Below the pieces are notes generated by a model, which was not told where the DNA came from, searched no databases, and saw only the letters and a list, made by a program, of their open reading frames with translations. From Cardiobacteriaceae bacterium (GTDB lineage Bacteria > Pseudomonadota > Gammaproteobacteria > Cardiobacteriales > Cardiobacteriaceae), in NCBI GenBank assembly GCA_017934275.1, contig JAGBJT010000042.1, positions 20,132 to 84,131 on the forward strand: DNA of 64,000 bases, written 5' to 3'. Positions 29,009-37,191 of this stretch are shown piece by piece (the stretch's first letter is position 1; each line of letters begins with the position of its first letter). Both the position numbers and the translations under genes were made by a program.

Positions 29009-29602
29009 ATGCAAAAAATCTTTTTAAGCCTCACAATCGCCACAGCTGCAATATTGCTTAACGGTTGTGCGCCAGTGGTTATCGGCGGAGCAGCAGCGGG
29101 AGTTTCCGTCGCAAATGACCGTCGTAGCGCAGGAACCGTCATCGACGACAAAACACTGCAATTAAATGTCTCAAACCGCCTACGAAGCGAATTCAATATC
29201 AAACAAAATAGTCATATAGTCGTAACCGCATACAACGGCGCAGTTTTACTTACGGGTGAAGCCGCCGATATGAGCGTCAAGCAACAAGCGGAATATGTAG
29301 CTGGTTCGGTTAATGGCGTGCGTAGAGTGTTCAATCACATCACCATCGGTCCACGCAGCTCCTTTTCTCACCGCGGATATGACACCAAACAAACCGCAAA
29401 AGTCAAAACCGCCCTGCTCGATGTCGCAATTCCTGGATTTAATCCACATCGCGTCAAAGTCGTTACCGAACACGGGGTTACATATTTAATGGGGATTGTT
29501 AGCGAGAATGAAGCAAACGCCGCTGTGTCAGTTGCACAAAAAGTTTCTGGCGTTGTCAGAGTTGTAAGCTTGTTCGAAATTAACAATTCAATAGGAAATT
29601 AG
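29009..29602 (+). CDS. dolP: BON-domain outer-membrane lipoprotein DolP (YraP)
   Basis: The 197-residue protein has a lipobox LLNGC (Cys ~20) and two BON domains (about 50-115 and 130-195). Each shows the pattern ...VTAYNGAVLLTGEA and VVTEHGVTYLMGIV. DolP supports outer-membrane integrity and Bam function in E. coli, and its Neisseria homologue is surface lipoprotein-associated. It follows the efflux gene by 120 bases that show no terminator that I can support. Confidence 0.9.
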   Translation: MQKIFLSLTIATAAILLNGCAPVVIGGAAAGVSVANDRRSAGTVIDDKTLQLNVSNRLRSEFNIKQNSHIVVTAYNGAVLLTGEAADMSVKQQAEYVAGSVNGVRRVFNHITIGPRSSFSHRGYDTKQTAKVKTALLDVAIPGFNPHRVKVVTEHGVTYLMGIVSENEANAAVSVAQKVSGVVRVVSLFEINNSIGN

Positions 29603-29619
29603 TGTTTATTACATTTGTT

Positions 29620-29625
29620 TATAAT
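29620..29625 (+). promoter_or_regulatory. Possible -10 promoter box upstream of the Roadblock gene
   Basis: A perfect TATAAT occurs 44 bases before the Roadblock start codon. No good -35 hexamer is visible at 17 bases, so support is limited. Confidence 0.4.
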
Positions 29626-29668
29626 CGTCAGACTTTATTATCGAACATTTTAAGTTACGGAGAGTTTT

Positions 29669-30034
29669 ATGGATAACAGTATTATTGTTACTCATCTGAA
29701 TAATTTGCAAAGACAATTTGGAGAAATCAAAGCCATCAGTCTTTACTATGTAGATGGCGTGCTCATTGCATCTACCTTCCCAGATTCTTCACCAATCGAT
29801 GAAATCGGAGCGGTTTCTTCTGCTTTCGGTGCTATTTCTCGCCGCGCTGGCAAATTATTCGAAGTTGGAAATATCGGTTACACACAATTATTCACTGACA
29901 ACGGAGTAATTATAATTGCCGACATAAACAATGAAGCAATAGCAGTTATCCAAGCTGATGCAAAATTGAACGCAAATGCATTAAGACCAGAACTTCGTCG
30001 TGCTGCACTTGCAATCCTCAATCAATTAGATTAA
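29669..30034 (+). CDS. Roadblock/LC7-domain protein
   Basis: The 121-residue protein is almost entirely one Roadblock/LC7 domain. Its pattern is IKAISLYYVDGVLIAST, then EIGAVSSAFGAISRRAGKLFEVGNIGYTQLFTDNG, split for length, and AIAVIQADAKLNANALRPELRRAA. Such domains dimerise and often act as GTPase-activating or scaffolding partners (e.g., MglB with MglA). No GTPase gene is in the window. GGAG (cggagagtttt) precedes the start. It is the first gene of a three-gene operon with the PAS and PhnD-like genes (14-base gap, then overlap). Confidence 0.85.
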   Translation: MDNSIIVTHLNNLQRQFGEIKAISLYYVDGVLIASTFPDSSPIDEIGAVSSAFGAISRRAGKLFEVGNIGYTQLFTDNGVIIIADINNEAIAVIQADAKLNANALRPELRRAALAILNQLD

Positions 30035-30047
30035 GGAGTTCGTTACA

Positions 30048-30560
30048 GTGGAAAATCTTACCGACAACGACTTAACAACGAGCTCAATTCCCAACATTAA
30101 GCCAGTTGAACATGTCAAATTGACACATTATGACGGGAAATTGCGCGAAGTTTCTGTTATAGACGATGAATTCCCATATCCAGAAGGTGAGTTGATTATC
30201 TCTCGCACCGATATCAACGGAATTATTACTCACACTAACCGTGCATTTGTAATACTTTCTGGTTATTCCAAAGAAGAACTTATCGGACAACCGCATTACA
30301 TTCTCCGCCACCCTTCTATGCCGCGTGCTGCGTTTAAAGATTTATGGGATACGGTTTTGAGCGGTAGAAAATGGAATGGTTATGTAAAAAATCTGCGTAA
30401 AAACGGTCAGTTTTATTGGGTTTATGCAACGATTGTTCCAAATTTCGACCAAAATAAACGAATTAAAGGCTTTACTTCCGTCCGCCGCCAACCGCCAAGA
30501 GAAAAAATCAACTATTGCACCAAGCTGTATAAAGAAATGCTAGCGAAGGAGAAATTATGA
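30048..30560 (+). CDS. Aer-like PAS-domain protein, likely FAD-binding redox sensor
   Basis: The 170-residue protein has ~45 N-terminal residues, then a PAS domain strongly resembling that of the aerotaxis receptor Aer. Shared stretches are TNRAFVILSGYSKEEL, GQPHYILRHPSMPRAAF, DLWDTV, and NGYVKNLRKNGQFYWV. In Aer this PAS binds FAD and senses redox or energy state, and the His and Trp positions tied to FAD are kept. Unlike Aer, there is no transmembrane or methyl-accepting domain and no output domain after the PAS. It probably signals through partners in the same operon. The start codon follows a GGAG. Confidence 0.82.
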   Translation: MENLTDNDLTTSSIPNIKPVEHVKLTHYDGKLREVSVIDDEFPYPEGELIISRTDINGIITHTNRAFVILSGYSKEELIGQPHYILRHPSMPRAAFKDLWDTVLSGRKWNGYVKNLRKNGQFYWVYATIVPNFDQNKRIKGFTSVRRQPPREKINYCTKLYKEMLAKEKL

Positions 30561-31294
30561 GCGATTACAATTTTTTGGTTGCCCCAGATTTTGCTGCTGC
30601 GCACATTACTGCTTGGTATCAATTCAATCATTTATTGCAAAAATTGACGGGCGAAGCAATTCATCTGCATATTGCTAGTGATTTTGATGATTACTATCAA
30701 CATTTGACTAAACAACCGTCCTTGGTTTATGCAGGTCCTTTCGATACCGTTCAGTTATATCGCAAATTTTCTTATCAACCGCTTTTGCGTCCGACTTTCG
30801 TATCTGATGAAGTTACGATTTTTGCTAATAAAAACGCGGCTATTTCCCATATAAATCAAGTAGATAGCAGTTTTACAATTGCTTGTATGCGTGATTATTA
30901 TGTTGAGAGAATTTCACTTATTTTGATGGAACCGTCAAATTTAGGCAAAAAAGATATCAACTGGAATAGTCTTGATTATGTACAAACGATAATCCGTCAA
31001 GTTTATAACGACCGTTCGGTGCTTGGTTGTATTCGTTCGAATATTTTCAATGAACTTGCTCCTAATCTTAAAGATCATTTTGAACCGATTATCAAAAGTT
31101 CGCTTTATGTTCTTTTCCACACATTACTTTGCTCTCCTGCTTGCGAACAATTGCACGCATCAATTCAAAGTAAAGTAAACATGCTTAATTCATTTACCGA
31201 TGTTATAAGTGATTTAGGCGTGCCGCGTGGCTTCAAGGTTATGAACAATGTTCATGCAAATTTCTTCTGCGATATGATGGATACGCTAAATTAA
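30557..31294 (+). CDS. PhnD-like substrate-binding-fold protein without signal peptide
   Basis: The 245-residue protein resembles PhnD/SsuA/transferrin-type type-2 periplasmic-binding folds. Evidence includes the start FLVAPDFAAAHITAWYQF, the central SLVYAGPFDTVQLYRK and later IKSSLYVLFHTLLC (each ≤20 residues). It lacks a signal peptide and any ABC-transporter partner, so it should be cytoplasmic, perhaps a sensor or scaffold. Its ATG overlaps the PAS stop by four bases (ATGA). The gene is closed by a strong terminator. Confidence 0.7.
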   Translation: MSDYNFLVAPDFAAAHITAWYQFNHLLQKLTGEAIHLHIASDFDDYYQHLTKQPSLVYAGPFDTVQLYRKFSYQPLLRPTFVSDEVTIFANKNAAISHINQVDSSFTIACMRDYYVERISLILMEPSNLGKKDINWNSLDYVQTIIRQVYNDRSVLGCIRSNIFNELAPNLKDHFEPIIKSSLYVLFHTLLCSPACEQLHASIQSKVNMLNSFTDVISDLGVPRGFKVMNNVHANFFCDMMDTLN

Positions 31295-31321
31295 AATTTC
31301 CGTCCTATTCATATTCAATAG

Positions 31322-31353
31322 AAAAATGCCTGTATATTCTGCAGGCATTTTTT
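31322..31353 (+). terminator. Terminator of the Roadblock/PAS/PhnD operon
   Basis: AAAAATGCCTG/CAGGCATTTTTT pair around a 9-base loop with a run of T. It bounds the three-gene operon from the toxin-like cassette. Confidence 0.85.
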
Positions 31354-31413
31354 GTAAGCAGTGTTTCATAACAATTTCACCACCATTAGTACCTTGAATT
31401 ATAAGGTGTTTTT

Positions 31414-31896
31414 ATGTTTTTATATCACGGCAGTAATGTGGCGGTTAAAAATCCGCAATTACTCAAAATCTATCGAGCGTTGGATTTTGGGAGTGGTTTT
31501 TATACGACCAGTGATATAAATCAAGCCCAAAAATGGGCGGAACGAACTGCGTTAAGATTACAACAAAAACAATCGTTTGTAACGGTTTATGAAGTTGATG
31601 AGCAGAAAATGAATGAACTTCGTTTTTTGCAATTTGATACGCCCAATCTCGAATGGTTGCATTTTGTGGTGCAAAATAGAACAGGGCAATCAAGAGAAGA
31701 TAAATGGGATATTGTCAAAGGTCCTGTGGCTGATGACCAAACTATTGTCGTGATTGATTTATATATTGACGGTATGTTTAGCGAAGAAGACGCAATCAAT
31801 CGCTTGTTACCGCAAAAATTAAAAGACCAATATACTTTCAAAACGAATAGAGCAATCGATTTACTGTATTGCGTTGAGGTACTGTTGTATGAATAA
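31414..31896 (+). CDS. DUF3990-domain protein, putative ADP-ribosyltransferase-fold toxin
   Basis: The 160-residue protein starts FLYHGSNVAVKNPQLLK and has LDFGSGFYTTSDINQAQKWAE, the typical DUF3990 pattern of an ADP-ribosyltransferase-like fold (H-G near the start and a later Y-T-T). The WLHFVVQNR segment follows. In other genomes, DUF3990 genes commonly stand directly before DUF3791 genes, as here. A toxin role is inferred from that context, not shown here. Its end overlaps the next gene by eight bases. Confidence 0.72.
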   Translation: MFLYHGSNVAVKNPQLLKIYRALDFGSGFYTTSDINQAQKWAERTALRLQQKQSFVTVYEVDEQKMNELRFLQFDTPNLEWLHFVVQNRTGQSREDKWDIVKGPVADDQTIVVIDLYIDGMFSEEDAINRLLPQKLKDQYTFKTNRAIDLLYCVEVLLYE

Positions 31897-32137
31897 AATA
31901 TCTCATTTTGTTTTGGATTATTATAATAAGTCGGTCGTGAGCGAAATTATGAAAAAATATGCTATGAACGAAATGGAAGCGGCAAATGCGTTTTTAACCT
32001 CACAGACTCACGCAATGTTGGAAAATGCGGATATGGCAATGTGGGAATTTTCGGCTTATGCGATTTTGGATATTTGGGAAAGTGAACAAATTACAGGCGA
32101 CCCAAGAAATTCGATACATTTGCGGAGCGAATTATGA
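31889..32137 (+). CDS. DUF3791-like small protein, putative antitoxin component
   Basis: The 82-residue protein begins MNKISHFVLDYYNKSVV and is rich in acidic and aromatic residues. The ATG at 31889 lies within the DUF3990 gene, so translation is likely coupled. It precedes a second small gene of the DUF3791 type with a four-base overlap. I assign it as DUF3791-like on context and on size; the match is weaker than for its downstream neighbour. Confidence 0.5.
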   Translation: MNKISHFVLDYYNKSVVSEIMKKYAMNEMEAANAFLTSQTHAMLENADMAMWEFSAYAILDIWESEQITGDPRNSIHLRSEL

Positions 32138-32349
32138 GTAAAGAAATGGCGTTTTTTTTGTTTTTAATCGAACGATATGCAGAACAATACAATCGCCCCA
32201 CTGGTGAAGTGTGGCAAGAATGGACGGAAAAAGGAATTTTGCAAAAAATTTATAACAATTATTTTCAATATCACCAAGAACGCTTGCAAAACGCTTTTGA
32301 TGATATTAACGCTTTGCTTAAAACAGGAAAACATTTGGTTTATGCATGA
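32134..32349 (+). CDS. DUF3791-domain small protein
   Basis: The 71-residue protein contains FLIERYAEQYNRPTGEVWQEW, quoted to 20 residues or fewer as FLIERYAEQYNRPTGEVWQE, which is the DUF3791 signature. It overlaps the previous gene by four bases (ATGA). The coding start region contains a T8 run at 32149-32156, which might be prone to slippage. It is probably part of the DUF3990 module. Confidence 0.65.
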   Translation: MSKEMAFFLFLIERYAEQYNRPTGEVWQEWTEKGILQKIYNNYFQYHQERLQNAFDDINALLKTGKHLVYA

Positions 32350-32483
32350 ATGAATTTTTATAGATTACCGTATTTTTGCTATCTTGTGTTTCAACTTTAG
32401 CTTTGGCGGTTATATAGTTATTACGCATAAAAGTAACAAAATATGGTGCAATATTTTTTTCAACTCAATTGGAGCGTAAATTT

Positions 32484-35400
32484 ATGGCATACAATGTTAA
32501 ATTTAAGGAAAAATCAAGAGCAGCAAGGCTTTCCCCCCCCCTTAATAATAATTATTATCAATTAACCTCTTTTCATTTGGGCAAGCTAAACCTCCTGCTA
32601 TCAATAATACTCTTTACTGTTGCAATGCCTGCTAATGCGGAATACACAGAACAAGAACAACAAACAGCCGATGCACTTCTTTCTAAATTACAAGAATATA
32701 ATGAAAATGCAAACGCAGGAAGTTTGCTCTATATCATTGACGAACGCTTGCAAAGCGAAGGCTTCTTAAAAAACGATGAAAATAATTCATATGTCAAGTC
32801 AAATGATTTGTTGTGCAAGGAACATAGTGGTTCTTTTAAGTGCGGTCTATGGCAGTCGTTTCCAGCTGGTAGCAAAAGTTCTGTTGTAGGTATCTCTAAC
32901 AATATAATTGGTAGTAACTCTGCAGCGGTTGGTTTTGAAAATACTGTAAATGGGCATGAGGCAAGCGCATTTGGAAGTAATAATACTGTAAATGGGCATG
33001 AGGCAAGCGCATTTGGTATTTATAACACCGCAAAAATACAAAAATCCAGCGCATTTGGTTATGACAACCGTGCATCACAACAATATTCATCGGCATTTGG
33101 AGCAGAAAATAGAGCATCTGGTCAGTTTTCATCAGCGTTTGGTTATGACAACACTACAAAAAACACACAAGCAAATGCATTTGGTAGCCAAAACACCGCC
33201 AAGGGAGAATATTCTGCTGCCGTAGGTTATAACAACACCGCGCATAACAATAGTTCATACGCATTCGGTGCTAACAATAACACCTATGCTGATAATTCAT
33301 CCGCATTTGGTTTGCAAAATACTACTAGTGGTTTAACATCAAGTGCTTTTGGTTCTTATAACAACGCCAAGGGCGAAAGGTCATCTGCATTTGGTTATAG
33401 CAATGAAGCAAGTAAAGAAAGCTCATCTGCATTCGGTTATCAAAATACTGCAACTGGGAATAGTGCATCTGCCTTCGGTTATAAGAACAAAGTATCTTCT
33501 GACTACTCATCTGCATTCGGGTATAACAATACGATAGATACTCGTGAAGCAGTAGCAGTTGGTATGGATAACACTGCAAGTGCTCGCTATTCATCGGTAT
33601 TTGGTGTAAATAGCAAAGCTCTTGTTGATTATGGTACTGCCATAGGTTATAAATCCTACGCTGATCGCCCCGCAGATGTTCGAGGTTATTCACCTGCCAA
33701 AGATGATGTCTCAACAGAAAACAATTACATATGGAAAGCAACTTCGGCAGCATTAGCAATCGGCGACACTCACGATACAAACAAGATTACTCGTCAAATC
33801 ACAGGTGTTGCGGCTGGTAGTGAAGATACTGACGCGGTGAATGTGGCACAGTTAAAAGAAGCGGTTAAAAGTGGTGCTAATTTCTCACCGATTAAGGTTT
33901 CAGATGATTCTGGTACTGATTTTACCGTAGATAGTGCAGGCAGCCTGACAATTGCAGGTGGCAGTAATATCAACACAACTGCTGATAATAGTAACACATT
34001 AACGGTATCGCTAAATAACAATGTTGATTTAGGCAGTTCAGGCAGCTTACAAGTTGGTGATACAACAATTAACAACAACGGCAAAATTACAGGCTTAACC
34101 GCAGGTTCGGCTGCTGGTGAAGCGGTGGAATATAGTCAACTTTCAGAATTGCAAACGAAGATTGCAACACTTAATACAGCAATTCAAAATAACGGTAGTT
34201 ATTTTCCATTTACCATTAAAGATAATTCAGGCAATGACTTTAAAGTCGCCAGTGGTGGTACGGTGAATATTGAAGGTAGTGGCATCATTACAACCAAAGC
34301 AGATAATGGTACACTTACCATTAGTGCGGATTTGTCGGATTACGCAACCGAGCAATTTGTAACAGGTCAAGGCTATCAAACTTCTAATCAAGTTAATACA
34401 GCAATTACCAATCGTTTGAACGGTTATGCCACTCAAACATGGGTGCAACAACAAGGTTATCTAACCTCTACTGACAAAGCCGATTTACAACAACAAATTG
34501 CTGATAATGCAGTAGATTTAACCGATTACGCCAAAACGGCTGATGTGAATAATACGCTTAGACAATACAGCACAACTTCGCAAACGCAAAAATGGGTGCA
34601 AGACCAAGGTTATTTGACGGCTGATGATAGAGCGGAATTAGAAGCCAAAATCAAGGCAGGCAACATCGACTTATCCGATTATGCCAAAACCGAAGATGTT
34701 GATAACAAACTTACTGAATACACCAAAACTGCCGATTTGGGCAATGTTATTGCCGATGAAACCGCTAAATTAGGCTTGGTTAATCAACAAGATTTGGATA
34801 ATCAACTGAATGATTATGCCACTATCGCCAAAGTGGAAGCCGATTATCTAAAAAAAGCCGAGTTAAGCGGTGCGATTGAAGATAAAGCCAAAGACATGGA
34901 ATTAGTGGATCAAACTTCGTTAAATGATCAGTTGAAAAACCTGCAACTACAAAGTGGTAACTATGTTCCGATTTCGGTGGGCGGTGATACTGGCGAATTT
35001 GAAATTCCTAACGGTGGCAGAGCAAATTTTGTTGGCGATGGCACGAATATCAGCACAGTAGCAGACGGTGATACCGTAACTATTAACTTGAATAAAGATA
35101 TTCAAATCGATAGTGTGAATGCAGGTGGTACAGTGGTTAATCAAGACGGCGTTGCGTTAAATTCTGGCGTTGCTCTTACCAATCAAGGTTTGAATAACGG
35201 CGGACAAGTGATTAGCAATGTCGCTCCAGGTGTGCGTCCAACTGATGCGGTGAATGTAGGGCAATTGAATAGCGCAATGGCTTCTATGAGCGGTCAATTG
35301 TCTTCTCGGATTGAGACCGTCGATAAAAACGCCAATGCTGGAACGGCTTCCGCATTAGCAGCCAGCACAATGCCCGTTGCAAATGCTCCTGGTGAAGCAA

Positions 35401-35561
35401 TGATGGGATTTACTGGCGGCACTTACCGTGGACAACAAGGTTATGCAATCGGTTATTCACAAAACTCACAAAGCGGTCGCATCGTATTCCGAGCCACTGG
35501 TTCAGGTAATTCCAAAGGACATTACGGAGCTTCTGTAGGTGTCGGTGTGAAATTGTGGTAG
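32484..35561 (+). CDS. Trimeric autotransporter adhesin (YadA-like), phase-variable
   Basis: The ATG at 32484 follows GGAG by nine bases; the protein has 1025 residues. An extended signal peptide ends around residue 52 (MPANA). The head, residues ~130-390, has many copies of a ~14-residue YadA/Hep_Hag repeat (SSAFGYxNTAxGxx). Then comes a neck motif and a long coiled-coil stalk with repeats like YAKTADV and WVQDQGYLT. The C-terminal membrane anchor ends in YGASVGVGVKLW. Such trimers bind host or other cell surfaces. A C9 run at codons 17-20 (32533-32541) sits before the signal-peptide core; changing it by one base stops translation within a few codons. An intact frame means the sequenced state is ON. 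Confidence 0.93.
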   Translation: MAYNVKFKEKSRAARLSPPLNNNYYQLTSFHLGKLNLLLSIILFTVAMPANAEYTEQEQQTADALLSKLQEYNENANAGSLLYIIDERLQSEGFLKNDENNSYVKSNDLLCKEHSGSFKCGLWQSFPAGSKSSVVGISNNIIGSNSAAVGFENTVNGHEASAFGSNNTVNGHEASAFGIYNTAKIQKSSAFGYDNRASQQYSSAFGAENRASGQFSSAFGYDNTTKNTQANAFGSQNTAKGEYSAAVGYNNTAHNNSSYAFGANNNTYADNSSAFGLQNTTSGLTSSAFGSYNNAKGERSSAFGYSNEASKESSSAFGYQNTATGNSASAFGYKNKVSSDYSSAFGYNNTIDTREAVAVGMDNTASARYSSVFGVNSKALVDYGTAIGYKSYADRPADVRGYSPAKDDVSTENNYIWKATSAALAIGDTHDTNKITRQITGVAAGSEDTDAVNVAQLKEAVKSGANFSPIKVSDDSGTDFTVDSAGSLTIAGGSNINTTADNSNTLTVSLNNNVDLGSSGSLQVGDTTINNNGKITGLTAGSAAGEAVEYSQLSELQTKIATLNTAIQNNGSYFPFTIKDNSGNDFKVASGGTVNIEGSGIITTKADNGTLTISADLSDYATEQFVTGQGYQTSNQVNTAITNRLNGYATQTWVQQQGYLTSTDKADLQQQIADNAVDLTDYAKTADVNNTLRQYSTTSQTQKWVQDQGYLTADDRAELEAKIKAGNIDLSDYAKTEDVDNKLTEYTKTADLGNVIADETAKLGLVNQQDLDNQLNDYATIAKVEADYLKKAELSGAIEDKAKDMELVDQTSLNDQLKNLQLQSGNYVPISVGGDTGEFEIPNGGRANFVGDGTNISTVADGDTVTINLNKDIQIDSVNAGGTVVNQDGVALNSGVALTNQGLNNGGQVISNVAPGVRPTDAVNVGQLNSAMASMSGQLSSRIETVDKNANAGTASALAASTMPVANAPGEAMMGFTGGTYRGQQGYAIGYSQNSQSGRIVFRATGSGNSKGHYGASVGVGVKLW
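32533..32541 (+). repeat. C9 homopolymer, probable phase-variation tract
   Basis: Nine consecutive C within codons Ser-Pro-Pro-Leu of the trimeric autotransporter. Adding one C gives cct taa at once, and losing one C gives a stop after about seven further codons (AAT TAA). Confidence 0.8.
32939..33018 (+). repeat. Recent tandem duplication of a head-repeat unit
   Basis: A 42-base unit that encodes NTVNGHEASAFG plus a short spacer is duplicated with near-perfect DNA identity, whereas neighbouring head repeats are similar only in protein. It indicates a recent duplication inside the adhesin head. Confidence 0.75.
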
Positions 35562-35603
35562 AGGATATCGTATATAATTATTTTTATATTTATATTTACT
35601 AAA

Positions 35604-35628
35604 AAAAATCGCCATCTTTTGGCGGTTT
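35604..35628 (+). terminator. Terminator after trimeric autotransporter
   Basis: AAATCGCC/GGCGGTTT (one T-G pair) with a 7-base loop and a following T-run. The remaining intergenic DNA to 35754 is AT-rich and may hold the promoter of the restriction-modification genes. Confidence 0.75.
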
Positions 35629-35754
35629 TTTTTACTGTTATTTTATCCACACCGCGTAATTATTTTTGATAGTTCAATATTATTAAAAACGCATAGAAAT
35701 ATAAATATATAAGATACAGTATATTTTTTTCGCAACATTGAAATAGGTTAAAGC

Positions 35755-37191
35755 ATGAAAGAATTAAAACGCACAGCAGAAAAAAACAACGGTCGTTACT
35801 ATACACCGAGCGATATGGTGTGTTTTATTTTAGATACGGCGAATTATTGTGGTAACAATATATTGCAAAAACACATTATTGATAACAGTTGCGGAGACGG
35901 TGCATTTTTATGCGAAATTGTTCGCCGTTATTGTGAAACTGCATTAAAAAAAGGATACAGTACACAACAATTAAAAAACGATTTAGAACACTATATTCAC
36001 GGCATAGAAATTGAAAAAACTGAATATCAAAAATGTATTGATAATTTGAATAAAATTACAGAATTATCAAGTATTTATAATATTGAATGGGATATAAAAA
36101 ATAGAGATACCTTAACGGTTCAAGATTATAATGGCAAAATGGATTTTGTGGTTGGAAATCCGCCGTATGTACGAGTGCATAATTTATTAGATTATTCAGC
36201 AGTTAAACAATTTTATTTATCACAACAAGGAATGACTGATTTATATATTGTATTTTATGAAATTGGTATCAATATGCTTAATAAAACAGGCGTGTTGTGT
36301 TATATCAATCCGTCATCTTTATTTAATAGTTTAGCCGCAAAATTATTAAGAAAAAACCTTATTCAAAATCAATTACTCAAAAAAGTCATTGATTTAAAAC
36401 ACAAACAAATATTTAATGCAACCACTTATACTGCTATTATTTTATTAACGCGAGAAAATAATAAATATATAGAATATACTAATTTTGAAAATCAACAAAC
36501 AGAAAAATTAAATTATAATGAATTTTATATTGATGAAAATTTTTATTTTTCTAATAAGAATAACTTAAAAAAAATAAAAAATATTTTTTTCAGGCAGCCT
36601 GAAAAAAATATTATCGATGTTAAAAATGGTTTTGCCACACTATGCGATAACTTTTTTATCGGACAATTTGATTTTGAAGAATACACTATTCCTGTAATTA
36701 AATCTTCAACAGGAACAATGACTAAATGTTTTTATCCGTATGATAAAACAGGCAAATATATTCCATTTGATGAACTAATTAAAGTACCAAAAATTAAAAA
36801 CTATTATTTTGAAAACGAAGAAAGATTAAAATCTCGCAGTTTAGAAAATAAAAACATTTGGCATGTTTTTGGGCGTTCGCAAGGAATATTGGATACTTGG
36901 AAAAATAAATACGCCATAAATGCTTTAATTCGCAATATAGATGATATAAAATTAACTCCCTGCCCAGCAGGAACAGGCAGTTATAGCGGTTTATATATTT
37001 TAACTGAATTATCTTTCAATGAATTAAAACGAATTTTATTTCAACAAGAATTTGTGGATTATATTCAATCATTGGGTAAATATAAACAAGGCGGATATTA
37101 CACATTTTCATCAAAAGACTTGTTAAAATATTTGGATTATAAAATTGTTGGAGACAATAATGGACAATCAGACCTTTTTGAATGTGCTTAA
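35755..37191 (+). CDS. Type II N6-adenine DNA methyltransferase (TaqI-like class)
   Basis: The 478-residue protein has the AdoMet motif I DNSCGDGAFL (~residue 42) and the catalytic motif IV NPPYV (~135). It also contains RYYTPSDMVCFIL at the N-terminus, as in TaqI-type gamma methyltransferases with a C-terminal target-recognition region. It protects DNA from the paired nuclease that overlaps its 3' end. The gene is far more AT-rich than its neighbours. A palindrome with Neisseriaceae uptake words lies at 36580-36604 (see separate entry). The recognition sequence cannot be read from the DNA. Confidence 0.9.
   Translation: MKELKRTAEKNNGRYYTPSDMVCFILDTANYCGNNILQKHIIDNSCGDGAFLCEIVRRYCETALKKGYSTQQLKNDLEHYIHGIEIEKTEYQKCIDNLNKITELSSIYNIEWDIKNRDTLTVQDYNGKMDFVVGNPPYVRVHNLLDYSAVKQFYLSQQGMTDLYIVFYEIGINMLNKTGVLCYINPSSLFNSLAAKLLRKNLIQNQLLKKVIDLKHKQIFNATTYTAIILLTRENNKYIEYTNFENQQTEKLNYNEFYIDENFYFSNKNNLKKIKNIFFRQPEKNIIDVKNGFATLCDNFFIGQFDFEEYTIPVIKSSTGTMTKCFYPYDKTGKYIPFDELIKVPKIKNYYFENEERLKSRSLENKNIWHVFGRSQGILDTWKNKYAINALIRNIDDIKLTPCPAGTGSYSGLYILTELSFNELKRILFQQEFVDYIQSLGKYKQGGYYTFSSKDLLKYLDYKIVGDNNGQSDLFECA
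36580..36604. repeat. Perfect palindrome containing Neisseriaceae DNA-uptake words
   Basis: TTTTTTTCAGGC-A-GCCTGAAAAAAA is a 12-bp-arm perfect palindrome within the methyltransferase gene. Its plus strand includes AGGCAGCCTGAA and its minus strand AGGCTGCCTGAA, which equal uptake-sequence dialects reported for Kingella and Simonsiella. No other perfect copy was noticed in this window. Confidence 0.7.

Noticed and set aside
32149..32156. T8 run in the second DUF3791 gene as a phase-variation site
   Set aside because: A/T runs of this length are common in this AT-rich genome, so I do not count it as a switch.
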